Below the pieces are notes generated by a model that saw only the letters and a list, made by a program, of their open reading frames with translations, did no database searches and was not told the DNA's origin. Below, one piece after another: positions 38,276 through 47,268 of a stretch of 64,000 bases of DNA (the first letter of the stretch is position 1; the number at the start of each line of letters is the position of its first letter). Source of the DNA: Palsa-360 sp963710315 (GTDB lineage Bacteria; Acidobacteriota; Terriglobia; Acidiferrales; UBA7541); assembly GCA_963710315.1 (NCBI GenBank), contig CAVPZW010000008.1, positions 992,001 to 1,056,000 of the forward strand, read 5' to 3'. The position numbers were made by a program, and so were the translations under genes.

Positions 38276-38667
38276 CGCTCCGTCATCTCATTTCCTTGCC
38301 GGCAATCATGTGTCGATTTCGCGCGTATTTCAGCACACTCAATTTCATACGCCCTATCCCCGTGAATCTCAACCCCGAACACAGTAAAAAGTTCCGTCCG
38401 CTCACGCACAAAACTCAGGTTCGCCAGGTGTTCTCTGCGCCCTCTGTGTTATGGAATTTGCCTGGGATTTAAGAATTCAAAAGCTTTAACACAGAGGCCA
38501 CGGAGGACGCGGAGAAAGACGAGAATACAGAGAAAGTCTTGCCCGTATCTGGTTGACACCAGAGGGACGCGGCCATACGATTTCGTGTAAATTCAATCAT
38601 CGCACTTATGCGAGACGCACTTTGTTTTATTGCGCGCTCCAGAAGTTCAGTAGGCTGGAGGATGAGA
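38276..38667. other. Divergent intergenic region holding a repeat
   Basis: 392 bp between the DUF1800 gene and the Mo-hydroxylase gene, both reading outward. It contains a degenerate copy of the second repeat family (38431-38515) and otherwise no gene. Promoters for both neighbours should be here, but no clear consensus pair was seen. Confidence 0.5.
38431..38515. repeat. Second-family inverted repeat, degenerate copy
   Basis: TTCTCTGCGCCCTCTGTGTT on the left and TTAACACAGAGGCCACGGAG plus GACGCGGAGAA on the right. It resembles 22224-22325 with several mismatches between the arms. The neighbouring AAGCTTT and TTTAAGAATTC stretches also match the interior of the other copy. Confidence 0.65.
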
Positions 38668-40812
38668 ATGGGTCTCAACATACAAGGCATCAATCGCCGC
38701 AGCTTCCTCAAGACGGGCGCCGCCGGAGCAGCCGGATTGCTGGTCGGTTTCTATTTTTACGGCGACGTGGAAACGTTGTCAGCGGCGGCCGATGCGCCCA
38801 TTGTGCTCAACGCCTGGATTCATGTTGGCACTGACAACCTGGTGACAGTTCTCATCGACAAATCGGAGATGGGCCAAAGCATCCTGACCGGGCTGGCAAT
38901 GATCGCCGCGGATGAACTGGATTGCAATTGGAAAAATGTGCGCACGGAATTTGCGCCCGCTGACAAGGTGTACTTGAATCCGCGATTCAGCGCGCAGGCT
39001 ACGGGAGGCAGTTCCGGCACGCCTACGTCGTGGAACCCGCTGCGCAAAGCCAGCGCCACGGCGCGTGCCATGCTGATTCAGGCAGCGGCGCAAAAATGGG
39101 GCGTGGATGCTGCGCAGTGCAGCGCGGAAAACAGCGAGGTTGTGCACACCGCCAGCAAGCGGCGATTGAAGTATGGCAGCCTGGCGGAAGCCGCGACCAA
39201 ACTGCCCGTTCCTCAGGATGTGCCGCTCAAAACTCCCAGCCAATATCAAATTATTGGCAAGCCCACCAAGCGCCTCGATACTCCGGCCAAAGTAAACGGA
39301 AGCGCGCAGTATGGAATAGATGTGCGCATCCCGGGAATGCTGTATGCCGTGGTTGCGCGCTGCCCGGTGTTCGGCGGAAAAGTTGCCAGCTTCGATGCGG
39401 CCAAAGCAAAGCTCGTTCCCGGTGTGAAAGATGTGATCCAGATTTCCAACGGCATTGCCGTGATCGCCGGCAATACCTGGGCGGCAATGGAGGGCCGCGG
39501 GGCGCTGGAAGTGCATTGGGACGAAGGGCCGAACGCAAATCTCAGCAGCGCGGACATCAGCAAATCGCTGGCCGATGCAGCTGCGCGCCCCGGACACGTT
39601 GCGCGAAAAGAGGGCGACGCGGAAGCCGGACTGGCAGCGGCGGCCAGCAAATTTGTGGTGGACTACGAAGTTCCTTTCCTGGCGCACGCCACCATGGAGC
39701 CGCAGAATTGCACCGCGCATGTGCGCGCAGACCGCTGCGACGTGTGGGCTCCCACGCAGGCGCAGACCGGTTCGCAGGCAATGGCGGCCAAATTTTCGGG
39801 TCTCGATATCAGCGCCGTTTTCATACACACCACGTTTCTCGGCGGGGGATTTGGCCGCAGATTTGAAGTCGATTTCATCGGCGAAGCGGTGGAAATTTCA
39901 AAAGCTACTGGTGCGCCGGTCAAAGTCACATGGTCGCGCGAAGACGACATGCAGCACGATTACTATCGCATGGTGTCCCACGCGCGATGCACGGCCGGAC
40001 TGGACGCGGAGGGCTGGCCGGTGGTCTGGTCCAGCCGCGTGTCCTCGCCGTCCCTGCTCGCGCGATTCGGTCCGCTGCAGGACAATTACGACCATCGCAG
40101 CGTGGAGAGCCTGGACGATGTGCCTTACGCGATTCCCAATATATTGATTGATTTTCAACTGGTAAATACAGGAGTCCCCATCGGATTCTGGAGATCGGTG
40201 GGCGCTTCGCAAAACGGTTTTTTCCTGGAGAGTTTTATTGACGAAATGGCCACAGCAGGGAAGAAGGATCCCTACGAATTGCGGCGGCGCTTGCTTGCGA
40301 AATCGCCGAGGCACCTGGCCGTGCTGGAAACCGCGGCGAACAATGCGGGATGGGGCAAGCCGCTGCCCGCGGGCCGATTTCGCGGCCTTGCGGTGGTAAC
40401 TTCGTATGAAGGTTTCGTGGCCCACTCCATCGAAATTTCCGTGAATCGCCAGCAGCGCACGCTGAAGGTGCATCGCGTGGTTTGCGCGCTGGACTGCGGA
40501 AGAATCGTGAACCCCTCCAGTATTCAGGCACAGGCGCGCAGCTGCATCGTCTACGGATTGACGGCCGCAATGCACAGCGCCATCACCATCGACCGCGGGC
40601 GCGTGCAGCAGAACAATTTCAACGATTACCAGATGATGCGCTTCGATGAAATGCCCGAAGTGGAGGTGCACATCATTCCCAGCGAAAAGCCGCCCACCGG
40701 AGCCGGTGAATTCGTTGTGCCGCCGGTTGCGCCCGCGCTGTGCAATGCCATTTTCGCGGCAACAGGCAGGCGCGTCCGCCGTCTCCCGGTGCGGCCGGAA
40801 GACCTAGCGTAG
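38668..40812 (+). CDS. Molybdopterin-binding large subunit, xanthine dehydrogenase/IorB family, Tat-exported
   Basis: A 714-residue large subunit of a molybdenum hydroxylase similar to isoquinoline 1-oxidoreductase beta (IorB). A Tat signal (NRRSFLKTG at 9-17) directs it to the periplasm. Molybdopterin motifs include FLGGGFGRRFEVDFIGEAV, VTWSREDDMQHDYYRM and the C-terminal GAGEFVVPPVAPALCNAIFA, with the usual catalytic Glu region near the end. ATG 38668 lies 6 bp after GGAGG; ATG 38662 is too close to it. The iron-sulfur small subunit that normally accompanies such a protein is not adjacent. Confidence 0.85.
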   Translation: MGLNIQGINRRSFLKTGAAGAAGLLVGFYFYGDVETLSAAADAPIVLNAWIHVGTDNLVTVLIDKSEMGQSILTGLAMIAADELDCNWKNVRTEFAPADKVYLNPRFSAQATGGSSGTPTSWNPLRKASATARAMLIQAAAQKWGVDAAQCSAENSEVVHTASKRRLKYGSLAEAATKLPVPQDVPLKTPSQYQIIGKPTKRLDTPAKVNGSAQYGIDVRIPGMLYAVVARCPVFGGKVASFDAAKAKLVPGVKDVIQISNGIAVIAGNTWAAMEGRGALEVHWDEGPNANLSSADISKSLADAAARPGHVARKEGDAEAGLAAAASKFVVDYEVPFLAHATMEPQNCTAHVRADRCDVWAPTQAQTGSQAMAAKFSGLDISAVFIHTTFLGGGFGRRFEVDFIGEAVEISKATGAPVKVTWSREDDMQHDYYRMVSHARCTAGLDAEGWPVVWSSRVSSPSLLARFGPLQDNYDHRSVESLDDVPYAIPNILIDFQLVNTGVPIGFWRSVGASQNGFFLESFIDEMATAGKKDPYELRRRLLAKSPRHLAVLETAANNAGWGKPLPAGRFRGLAVVTSYEGFVAHSIEISVNRQQRTLKVHRVVCALDCGRIVNPSSIQAQARSCIVYGLTAAMHSAITIDRGRVQQNNFNDYQMMRFDEMPEVEVHIIPSEKPPTGAGEFVVPPVAPALCNAIFAATGRRVRRLPVRPEDLA

Positions 40813-40939
40813 CAGAGCTGTCTTACAACCCCGCCATGAGCAATCGACACGGCAACCGTGGTTGACACTGCAAACTGCCAGGTCTACCGTTCTATTTAGA
40901 AAAGAAAAACTGCAATTCCGCTCTCCGTCAGGAGGTCTC

Positions 40940-41776
40940 ATGGAAATTGACAAGAAGACGTTTCTCGACAGCCTTGGCGGTCCGGAAGCGGCCGGCAGAA
41001 TGGATTCCGAAGCGCGAGCCGACGCGCTGGAATCCCATATGATGGCGCAGTTGAACCGGGCCAAAACTGGCGATCCCGCGTGGGACAAACCAAAGCTTGA
41101 AAAATATCCGACGGTAGCCGAAGTCGAACAGCAAATCGAAACGAAGAAGTATCGCGAGGGCGTGGGCTTCATGTACGTTCCGCGCACCGGTGAAAATGTA
41201 AGACGACTTCCGCCCATGCCGGCCAATCCCACGCTGTACGATTTTTTCAAACTGCGCTTCATGGAAACATCCAACCACGTTCTGCAAAGCGCAGCCCTGG
41301 CCATGAAGAACGGCATGTCCGAGGAAATTATTCTGGCCTGCCTGCTGCATGACGTGGTGCAGGAAATTATTCGCACCGATCACGGTTGGTGGGGAGCGCA
41401 ACTCTTCGAGCCGTACGTGCCGGAAAAAGTCAGCTTCGCCATTCGCTACCATCAGGCGCTGCGCTACTATCCCGATCCATCCGTCGGTTACGAATATCCG
41501 GATCTCTACAGGCAATTGTTTGGCTCGGACTACGTGCCGCCGCCCTATATCGAAGCGACCTACCAAATGGTTCGCAAGCACCCCTGGTATATGGACGCGC
41601 GACTGGTCACGGTGAACGATCTATATGCCTTCGATCCCAATGCCGTGGTGTCCATCGACCCATTCGTCGATATAATCGGGCGCCACTTCAAGCAGCCAAA
41701 AGAAGGTCTCGGCAACGACGGAAGTCCGGTGGCTCACATGTGGCGGACAATCGCCAGGCCCGATCAGCCGCTGTGA
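40940..41776 (+). CDS. HD-domain-like protein
   Basis: A 278-residue protein with a perfect AGGAGG ribosome binding site before ATG 40940. The middle contains ETSNHVLQSAALAMKNG, LACLLHDVVQEI and FAIRYHQALRYYPDP, an arrangement of H...HD...H typical of HD-type metal phosphohydrolases, though I cannot assign a subfamily. The N-terminal 90 residues are charged and possibly helical. It lies 127 bp after the Mo-hydroxylase gene and ahead of a repeat pair; a shared transcript with the former is possible. Confidence 0.6.
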   Translation: MEIDKKTFLDSLGGPEAAGRMDSEARADALESHMMAQLNRAKTGDPAWDKPKLEKYPTVAEVEQQIETKKYREGVGFMYVPRTGENVRRLPPMPANPTLYDFFKLRFMETSNHVLQSAALAMKNGMSEEIILACLLHDVVQEIIRTDHGWWGAQLFEPYVPEKVSFAIRYHQALRYYPDPSVGYEYPDLYRQLFGSDYVPPPYIEATYQMVRKHPWYMDARLVTVNDLYAFDPNAVVSIDPFVDIIGRHFKQPKEGLGNDGSPVAHMWRTIARPDQPL

Positions 41777-41780
41777 GCTA

Positions 41781-41852
41781 GTGGCGCGGGCTTCAGCCTG
41801 CGGGTTTTAGTCCTTGCATGGCCCAAATCCCGCAGGCTGAAGCCCGCGCTAC
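41781..41852. repeat. REP-type inverted repeat pair between HD and ModA-like genes
   Basis: GTGG plus CGCGGGCTTCAGCCTGCG, central AGTCCTTGCATGGCCC, then CGCAGGCTGAAGCCCGCG plus CTAC. Same subtype as 21039 with one end changed. Confidence 0.88.
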
Positions 41853-41908
41853 AAGAACCTGCGCTGTACTGTTCGCAAGCTTGAGTGTTAAACAAGAAGG
41901 AGAAAATT

Positions 41909-42697
41909 GTGAGCAAGAAAATGCGAAGTTCGTTGGTCCTAGCCGCAGCAATCCTGTCGCTGACTGCCGGATTGTTTACCTTGTTTGCCCATAGGACCGC
42001 TGCGCAAATGGGCGAGCTTCACGTGATGGTTTCGGACAGCATGAAAACAGTGGTGGAGGATCTCACTCCGCAGATCGAGCAGGCCACCGGACGCAAGTTC
42101 GTGCCGCAGTTCAATTCCTCCAAAAATTTGAAAGATAAAATTCTGGCCGGGGAATCGTTCGACGCCGCAATTGTGACTTCCAACGTATTGGACGATTTGA
42201 TCAAGCAGGGGAAGATCGCTCCCGCAGGGCGCGCCGAAATCGCCAGCACCAGCATCGGAATGGGCGTTCGCGCAGGCGCCACAAAGCCCGACATCAGCAC
42301 GGCGGAATCGATGCGGCGGACGCTGATGAATGCAAAAGCCATCACCTTCAACCCCACCGGCGCAAGCGCTCCGCACACTAACGATATGCTGGCGCGCCTG
42401 GGCATCGCACAGGCCGTAAAGTCGAAATTGATGCTGGATTCAGAGCCGGGCCGCCCTCAGATGAACGTCGCCGATGGCAAGGCCGAAGTGGTTTTCTCGC
42501 TGATTCCCGAGATCAAGTTTTTCCCGGGCGTCGATCTGGTAGGCCCGATTCCCGCCGAATTTCAAGCGCAGATCAATACCGCAGGCGGCGTGGCGGCCAG
42601 TGCGCATGATCCCGCCGGTGCCCTTGCGCTGATCAAGTTCCTGACCAGTTCCGCGGCAGCGCCAGTGATGAAAGCCAAAGGCATGGAGCCGCGGTAA
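41909..42697 (+). CDS. ModA-like periplasmic substrate-binding protein
   Basis: A 262-residue exported binding protein. GTG 41909 follows AAGGAG; a signal peptide (SSLVLAAAILSLTAGLFTLF) ends near AAQ. The mature part LHVMVSDSMKTVVEDLTPQI, then FNSSKNLKDKILAGESFDA, and C-terminal AHDPAGALALIKFLTSSAAA follow the molybdate-binding protein pattern. No modB or modC lies alongside, so it may be an orphan binding component or bind another anion. It is close to a molybdenum hydroxylase gene, which makes molybdate plausible. Confidence 0.75.
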   Translation: MSKKMRSSLVLAAAILSLTAGLFTLFAHRTAAQMGELHVMVSDSMKTVVEDLTPQIEQATGRKFVPQFNSSKNLKDKILAGESFDAAIVTSNVLDDLIKQGKIAPAGRAEIASTSIGMGVRAGATKPDISTAESMRRTLMNAKAITFNPTGASAPHTNDMLARLGIAQAVKSKLMLDSEPGRPQMNVADGKAEVVFSLIPEIKFFPGVDLVGPIPAEFQAQINTAGGVAASAHDPAGALALIKFLTSSAAAPVMKAKGMEPR

Positions 42698-42705
42698 GGT
42701 TTTTA

Positions 42706-42779
42706 GTAGCACAGGCTTCAGCCTGTGGGTTTTGAATTTAAGTGCGCAGGAAAAATCCACAGGCTGAAGCCTGTGCTAC
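42706..42779. repeat. REP-type inverted repeat pair after the ModA-like gene
   Basis: GTAG plus CACAGGCTTCAGCCTGTG and CACAGGCTGAAGCCTGTG plus CTAC, both hairpins perfect, between convergent genes. It is one of the cleanest copies in the window; its right end is two bases from the aminotransferase stop codon. Confidence 0.93.
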
Positions 42780-42780
42780 T

Positions 42781-43641
42781 TTAACCGCGAGCGGCAGCCG
42801 CCCGCGCCGCAACATACTCGCGCATGGTGGCGTCGAATGCGCGTTCCAGTTTCTGCACCACAGGCCCCATCACGGTGGAATAGCGCTGCCCGGCAATTTC
42901 GCTCACACCCAGCAGCGTGCGGTTGGTGGAGGTGATGAACACTTCGTCCGCCGCGTACAGATCTTCCATCCTCAGCGTTTTTTCGCTCATGGATACGCCC
43001 GCGCGCGGCGCAATTTCCAGCAACACGCTGCGCGTCACTCCTTCCAGGCATCCCGAGGAAAGCGGCGGCGTAAAAACCGCGCCGCCCTTCACGCAAAAAA
43101 TATTCGCGGAGGTGCACTCGGCCACTTCGGCGCGCTCGTTGAGCAAAATCACTTCCGTCCAGCCAGCCTTTTGCGCTTCGGCCAGGTGCCACACGTTGTT
43201 CAACCACGAGGTCGTCTTCACGCCGGCCAGAGGCGACGCCGCATGCCGCCCATGCTCGGCAACGCTCAGCCGCGCCTGATCTGTAGGCGCGGGAAGCCCA
43301 GCCGTGTTGAAAATCAAGTCCACCTCGGGCATCGGCTCGCCGCTCTGCCAGAATCCCACGCGGTTGTAGATCATGTAAATGCGAGCCGTTCCTTCGACCA
43401 CTTGATTGGCCGCCAGCAATTCGCCCAGCTGACGCCGCACTTGCGCCGCATCGAATGGAAATGGCAGCCGCACGCGCCCGGCATCTTTTTCCAGCCGCCG
43501 CCAGTGCCGCTCGTAGGCAAATGGCTCGCCCTGAAAAACGCGCATCGTCGTGAACAGCCCCCAGCCATTCAAAAGCCCAGCCTGGCCGGGCGAAAGGCGC
43601 GCTTCGTCCACGGGAACAATCCGGTCATTATGAAAAATCAT
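42781..43641 (-). CDS. Class IV aminotransferase (branched-chain/ADC-lyase family)
   Basis: A PLP-dependent fold-type IV enzyme of 286 residues. Lys142 in AGVKTTSWLNNV is the expected Schiff-base lysine; LLNERAEVAECTSANIFCVK and SSGCLEGVTRSVLLE are the family's phosphate-binding and substrate regions. It could be a branched-chain or D-amino acid aminotransferase or an aminodeoxychorismate lyase; sequence alone does not decide. ATG 43641 is used; TTG 43653, preceded by GAGG, is an alternative adding four residues. Convergent with the ModA-like gene. Confidence 0.88.
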   Translation of the reverse strand: MIFHNDRIVPVDEARLSPGQAGLLNGWGLFTTMRVFQGEPFAYERHWRRLEKDAGRVRLPFPFDAAQVRRQLGELLAANQVVEGTARIYMIYNRVGFWQSGEPMPEVDLIFNTAGLPAPTDQARLSVAEHGRHAASPLAGVKTTSWLNNVWHLAEAQKAGWTEVILLNERAEVAECTSANIFCVKGGAVFTPPLSSGCLEGVTRSVLLEIAPRAGVSMSEKTLRMEDLYAADEVFITSTNRTLLGVSEIAGQRYSTVMGPVVQKLERAFDATMREYVAARAAAARG

Positions 43642-43876
43642 GCGATGAATCAAGAGAACCTCGTGCGCCGCTTCTCGCGCGCTGCGCCGATATTCTAACT
43701 CAGCTCAGCCGCACAGCGCTGCGCCCGGGAAATAATTGGTGACGAAGGAGGCAATCTGACAGTCATATTTTGAATGGTGAATCGATTTGCGATAAGCGAA
43801 CTTCACCGGACTTGGGCCCGCCGTCAAAATTCTTGTGAACGGAACGCCATGATGTTTGCAAATGCGCGTGGCAAAG

Positions 43877-45178
43877 TCAGCGTACCTGGAAAGTGATGTC
43901 AGCCCAAAACATATCCGGTTTTCCGTCTTTGATATAAGGTTTGAATTCCCATCTTCCCAAGGCGTTGTTTGCAGCGAGAAACAGTGCGGAAGGCAAATTG
44001 TTCGGATTTCCAACAGTCAGCAACTTGCCTTCGGCGGATACTAACACTCTGACTGTGAATGATGTTCCTGCTGGGGCAGTTCCGGCCTTAATTTGGGGTT
44101 CAACCGTGTTAGTAGCCAACTTGCGTGCATCCGCATCCGATAAAATTGACACCGCGTCTTCTACCGTAGTCTTGAATGCAAAAGTCAAAATCGATTCGAC
44201 CTGGACCGGCCCACCATTGGAAATTCCTGGCTTGAATTGCCATTTTTCAACTTGCCGCCGCGCTATGGGGTTCAAGTCAGAATTGTCTGAATTGAGAGGG
44301 AACGTCTCTCTAACGTGACCTGTTCGGTCTACCGAGACGTACATGCTGAGAACTCCAGACGTCTTGCCGAGTCTAATGGAAGGCCAAACGATATCAGGGC
44401 TCTGAAGTGACATGCTTCTCATCTCAGATTCTGAAATGCCCACACTTCGCAATTGCATTTCTTTGGGAGTCGGCTGCGAAACCATGAATTGACCTTCATC
44501 CGCATTAGCAAGCTCACTCAATTCGGTAACGTTCGCCTCAATGGTGACGCCCGGCTCAGGGTCAGTTACCAAAAGCCGTGCGACCCGCTTAGTCTTAAAA
44601 GCCTTGTAGTTCTTGAATTCGACTGCGTATTGCGGTGTTGTAACGTCTTCTAGTAAGCCGCCGCCCTCAAAGCAAAATACATAGAACGCACTAATCTGTG
44701 CTGGCGGCAAACCTACCTTGGATTCAAATCGTGCGCAGGAAGTCGATCCAGCAGACCCATTTGGTTTCGCAATTAGGGAATTTGACCGTTTCAAGGATTC
44801 CAACATTGGCAACGGATCGACGAGGGCGGTCACTAGCTCGCGTAACCAAAACGGATAATAGTCACCGGTATCTTGCTCTGAAATCTTGTCACCGTTGACG
44901 ATTAGCGTCTGCGAAAAATCCGGCGATTGGATTGACCGGCGCCATTTTTCTGGAGATAGCCACATGATTTCGACATCCGCTTTGAAATCAGAGTCGGGGC
45001 TGTCTTTCTCGGCGATTTTCGCTTTCAAATGGAATGGTGGGCTGCCAGGCAGACTAAGCTTCGACTGATTGACAGCGCGGTCGGCCACCTCGCTCAATGG
45101 TATTTGCTGAGCGTGACCACTTGGCAAGCCGATTGCCAACAGAAAACTAGCCGCTATCAGGTTGGTAGAGAAACGCAT
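43877..45178 (-). CDS. Exported protein with two TonB C-terminal-like domains
   Basis: A 433-residue secreted protein. After the signal peptide (ending near GHAQ) comes a domain of about 200 residues, with ADVEIMWLSPEKWRRSI and TLIVNGDKISEQDTG, that resembles LolA-like lipoprotein-carrier folds. Two TonB_C-like repeats follow: GVLSMYVSVDRTGHVRETFP with EKWQFKPG, and TVRVLVSAEGKLLTVGNP with GRWEFKPY. There is no membrane anchor beyond the signal, so it is probably a soluble periplasmic relative of TonB. GAAGGA precedes ATG 45178. The gene looks less GC-rich than its neighbours. Confidence 0.75.
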   Translation of the reverse strand: MRFSTNLIAASFLLAIGLPSGHAQQIPLSEVADRAVNQSKLSLPGSPPFHLKAKIAEKDSPDSDFKADVEIMWLSPEKWRRSIQSPDFSQTLIVNGDKISEQDTGDYYPFWLRELVTALVDPLPMLESLKRSNSLIAKPNGSAGSTSCARFESKVGLPPAQISAFYVFCFEGGGLLEDVTTPQYAVEFKNYKAFKTKRVARLLVTDPEPGVTIEANVTELSELANADEGQFMVSQPTPKEMQLRSVGISESEMRSMSLQSPDIVWPSIRLGKTSGVLSMYVSVDRTGHVRETFPLNSDNSDLNPIARRQVEKWQFKPGISNGGPVQVESILTFAFKTTVEDAVSILSDADARKLATNTVEPQIKAGTAPAGTSFTVRVLVSAEGKLLTVGNPNNLPSALFLAANNALGRWEFKPYIKDGKPDMFWADITFQVR

Positions 45179-45372
45179 GTTCCTTCACTGCGCATCTTAG
45201 CGCCGTTCGGCACTAGGTACAACAAAAGCTATATAATTCATCGGCCATGTCATAAGATTCAGTCTTCTCGAAATCTGCCCCGCCCCCGCAACACGCCTGA
45301 AATTGTTTCTCCGCGCGGCGCGGGATAATATGCATCGGCGCGCCCAATTGGTTACTTCGTGCGGCGCGGGAG

Positions 45373-47097
45373 ATGTCCATGAAGCCATTCGGAGTGCATC
45401 ATCCAACAAAAATAATTCTAAGCTTGGCGAGCGTTGCAGCCATTGCCGCTCTTTCCGGTTGCTCGCACGGGCCGAGCCCTCCCCCGGCGGCACTGGCATC
45501 CTTTTCTGGCGAACGCATTCTCAATCACATTCGCACGCTTTCCTCGGATGAATTTGAAGGGCGCGGGCCGGGATCGAAGGGCGAGCAGCTCACCATTAAA
45601 TATATCGAAGACCAGTTTCGCTCGGCGGGCCTTGAGCCAGGCAATCCGGATGGGACTTACTTGCAGAGCGTGCCGCTCGTGAGCATCACTCCGGATAGGG
45701 GCATGAAGCTTACGCTGACCGGCCACGGGCGCACGCTCGAACCGAAATTTGAAAACGAGTTCGTGGCGTGGTCCAAGCGCGTGACGGAAACTTCCTCAAT
45801 CGACGCCGACTTGGTTTTCGTAGGCTACGGCGTACAGGCCCCGGAATTTCAGTGGGACGATTTCAAGGGCGCGGACGTGAAAGGCAAAATTCTCGTGGTG
45901 CTGGTCAATGATCCGCCGGTGCCCGATCCGGCCGATCCCACAAAGCTCGATCCCAAGACATTCGGCGGCGCGGCCATGACGTATTACGGCCGCTGGACCT
46001 ACAAATTTGAAAAGGCCGCGCAAATGGGCGCCGCCGGATGCGTCATCATCCACCAGACCGACCGCGCTGGTTATCCCTGGGAAGTGGTGCGCAACAGTTG
46101 GAGCGGCACGCAATTCGATCTGGCCACGCCCGACAAGAATATGGGCCGCCTGGCCATGGAAAGTTGGGTCACCTCGGATTTTGCGACAAGGTTATTCCAA
46201 GCCGCCGGCCAGGATCTCGACAAGCTGATCGCGGCCGCAGCCCGCCGCGATTTCAAACCCGTCCCGCTGGGCATGCACGCCAAGCTGACCATCCACAACT
46301 CGCTGCGCACCATCGATTCGCACAACGTAATCGCCAAGCTCACCGGCAGCGATCCCGCCTTGAAAGACACATACGTCATCTACACGGCGCACTGGGATCA
46401 CTTCGGCATCGGCCCGGAAGTAAACGGCGACAAGATTTATCACGGCGCGGTGGACAACGCCTCGGGCAGCGCCACGCTCCTGGAAATGGCGCGCGCCTAC
46501 AAAGCCCTACTAAGGCCGCCGCGCAGGACGATTCTTTTCCTGTCCGTCACGGCCGAGGAGCAGGGCCTGCTGGGCTCGCAATACTACGTGGAGCATCCGC
46601 TGTATCCCCTCGCGCGCACCGCGCTGGACATCAACATGGACGGCATGAACGTCAACGGCCGCACGCGAGACATCGTGCAAATCGGCCGCGGCGCGTCCAC
46701 GCTGGATGATGTGGTCGAGGCAGTGGCGAAGGATCAGGGCCGAGCCGTGAAGTTCGATCCTGAGCCAGAGAAGGGCCTTTACTACCGCTCCGACCATTTC
46801 CAATTCGCCAAGCATGGCATCCCCGCATTTGATCCGGACGAAGGCGTGGAGTTCATCGGCAGGCCCGAGGGCTGGGGACTTGAGCAGCGCCAAAAATACA
46901 CGGCCGAAAGGTATCACAAGCCGGCCGACAAGATTCAGCCGGACTGGGACCTGAGCGGCGCCGTCGAGGACGCCCAGCTTTACTTTCTGGTTGGATACCG
47001 CGTCGCCAACGATTCGCACATGCCGGAGTGGAAGCCCGGAGCCGAATTTAAGGCCATTCGGGAGACGACCCAGAAGGCAGCAGGAATGGTTCCGTGA
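45373..47097 (+). CDS. M28-family aminopeptidase lipoprotein with PA domain
   Basis: A 574-residue exported zinc aminopeptidase. The lipobox AALSGC near residues 25-30 suggests a lipoprotein. A protease-associated insert spans about 120-290. The M28 metal ligands are visible in order: TAHWDHFG, GAVDNASGS, the catalytic TAEEQGLLGS, DINMDG and RSDHFQFAKHG. It probably trims peptides in the periplasm or at the cell surface. Divergent from the TonB-like gene; possible -10 elements lie at 45233 and 45325. Confidence 0.9.
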   Translation: MSMKPFGVHHPTKIILSLASVAAIAALSGCSHGPSPPPAALASFSGERILNHIRTLSSDEFEGRGPGSKGEQLTIKYIEDQFRSAGLEPGNPDGTYLQSVPLVSITPDRGMKLTLTGHGRTLEPKFENEFVAWSKRVTETSSIDADLVFVGYGVQAPEFQWDDFKGADVKGKILVVLVNDPPVPDPADPTKLDPKTFGGAAMTYYGRWTYKFEKAAQMGAAGCVIIHQTDRAGYPWEVVRNSWSGTQFDLATPDKNMGRLAMESWVTSDFATRLFQAAGQDLDKLIAAAARRDFKPVPLGMHAKLTIHNSLRTIDSHNVIAKLTGSDPALKDTYVIYTAHWDHFGIGPEVNGDKIYHGAVDNASGSATLLEMARAYKALLRPPRRTILFLSVTAEEQGLLGSQYYVEHPLYPLARTALDINMDGMNVNGRTRDIVQIGRGASTLDDVVEAVAKDQGRAVKFDPEPEKGLYYRSDHFQFAKHGIPAFDPDEGVEFIGRPEGWGLEQRQKYTAERYHKPADKIQPDWDLSGAVEDAQLYFLVGYRVANDSHMPEWKPGAEFKAIRETTQKAAGMVP

Positions 47098-47211
47098 GGC
47101 GATCGAGGCACATGCGCTGGCCCCCTGAAGACATCGATTCTTGCCACCTTAGTCCCGCCGCCCCAGTCAGTTGCAGGGGGTATATTTTTCGCGTACACAG
47201 TCATTTACGTG

Positions 47212-47240
47212 TTGACACGATTGTCCGTTCTACATACTCT
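47212..47240 (+). promoter_or_regulatory. Strong sigma70 promoter for the FecR-like gene
   Basis: A perfect -35 TTGACA (47212-47217) and a TACTCT -10 (47235-47240) with 17 bp spacing. The start site is expected near 47247, giving a leader of about 22 nt that ends in an AGGAGG ribosome binding site. Confidence 0.65.
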
Positions 47241-47268
47241 TGTATCGCAAGAGTTTCAGGAGGCTTAC

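Noticed and set aside
43705..44013. 102-codon minus-strand frame at the end of the TonB-like gene
   Set aside because: It overlaps the TonB-like coding sequence in another frame and has no family features.
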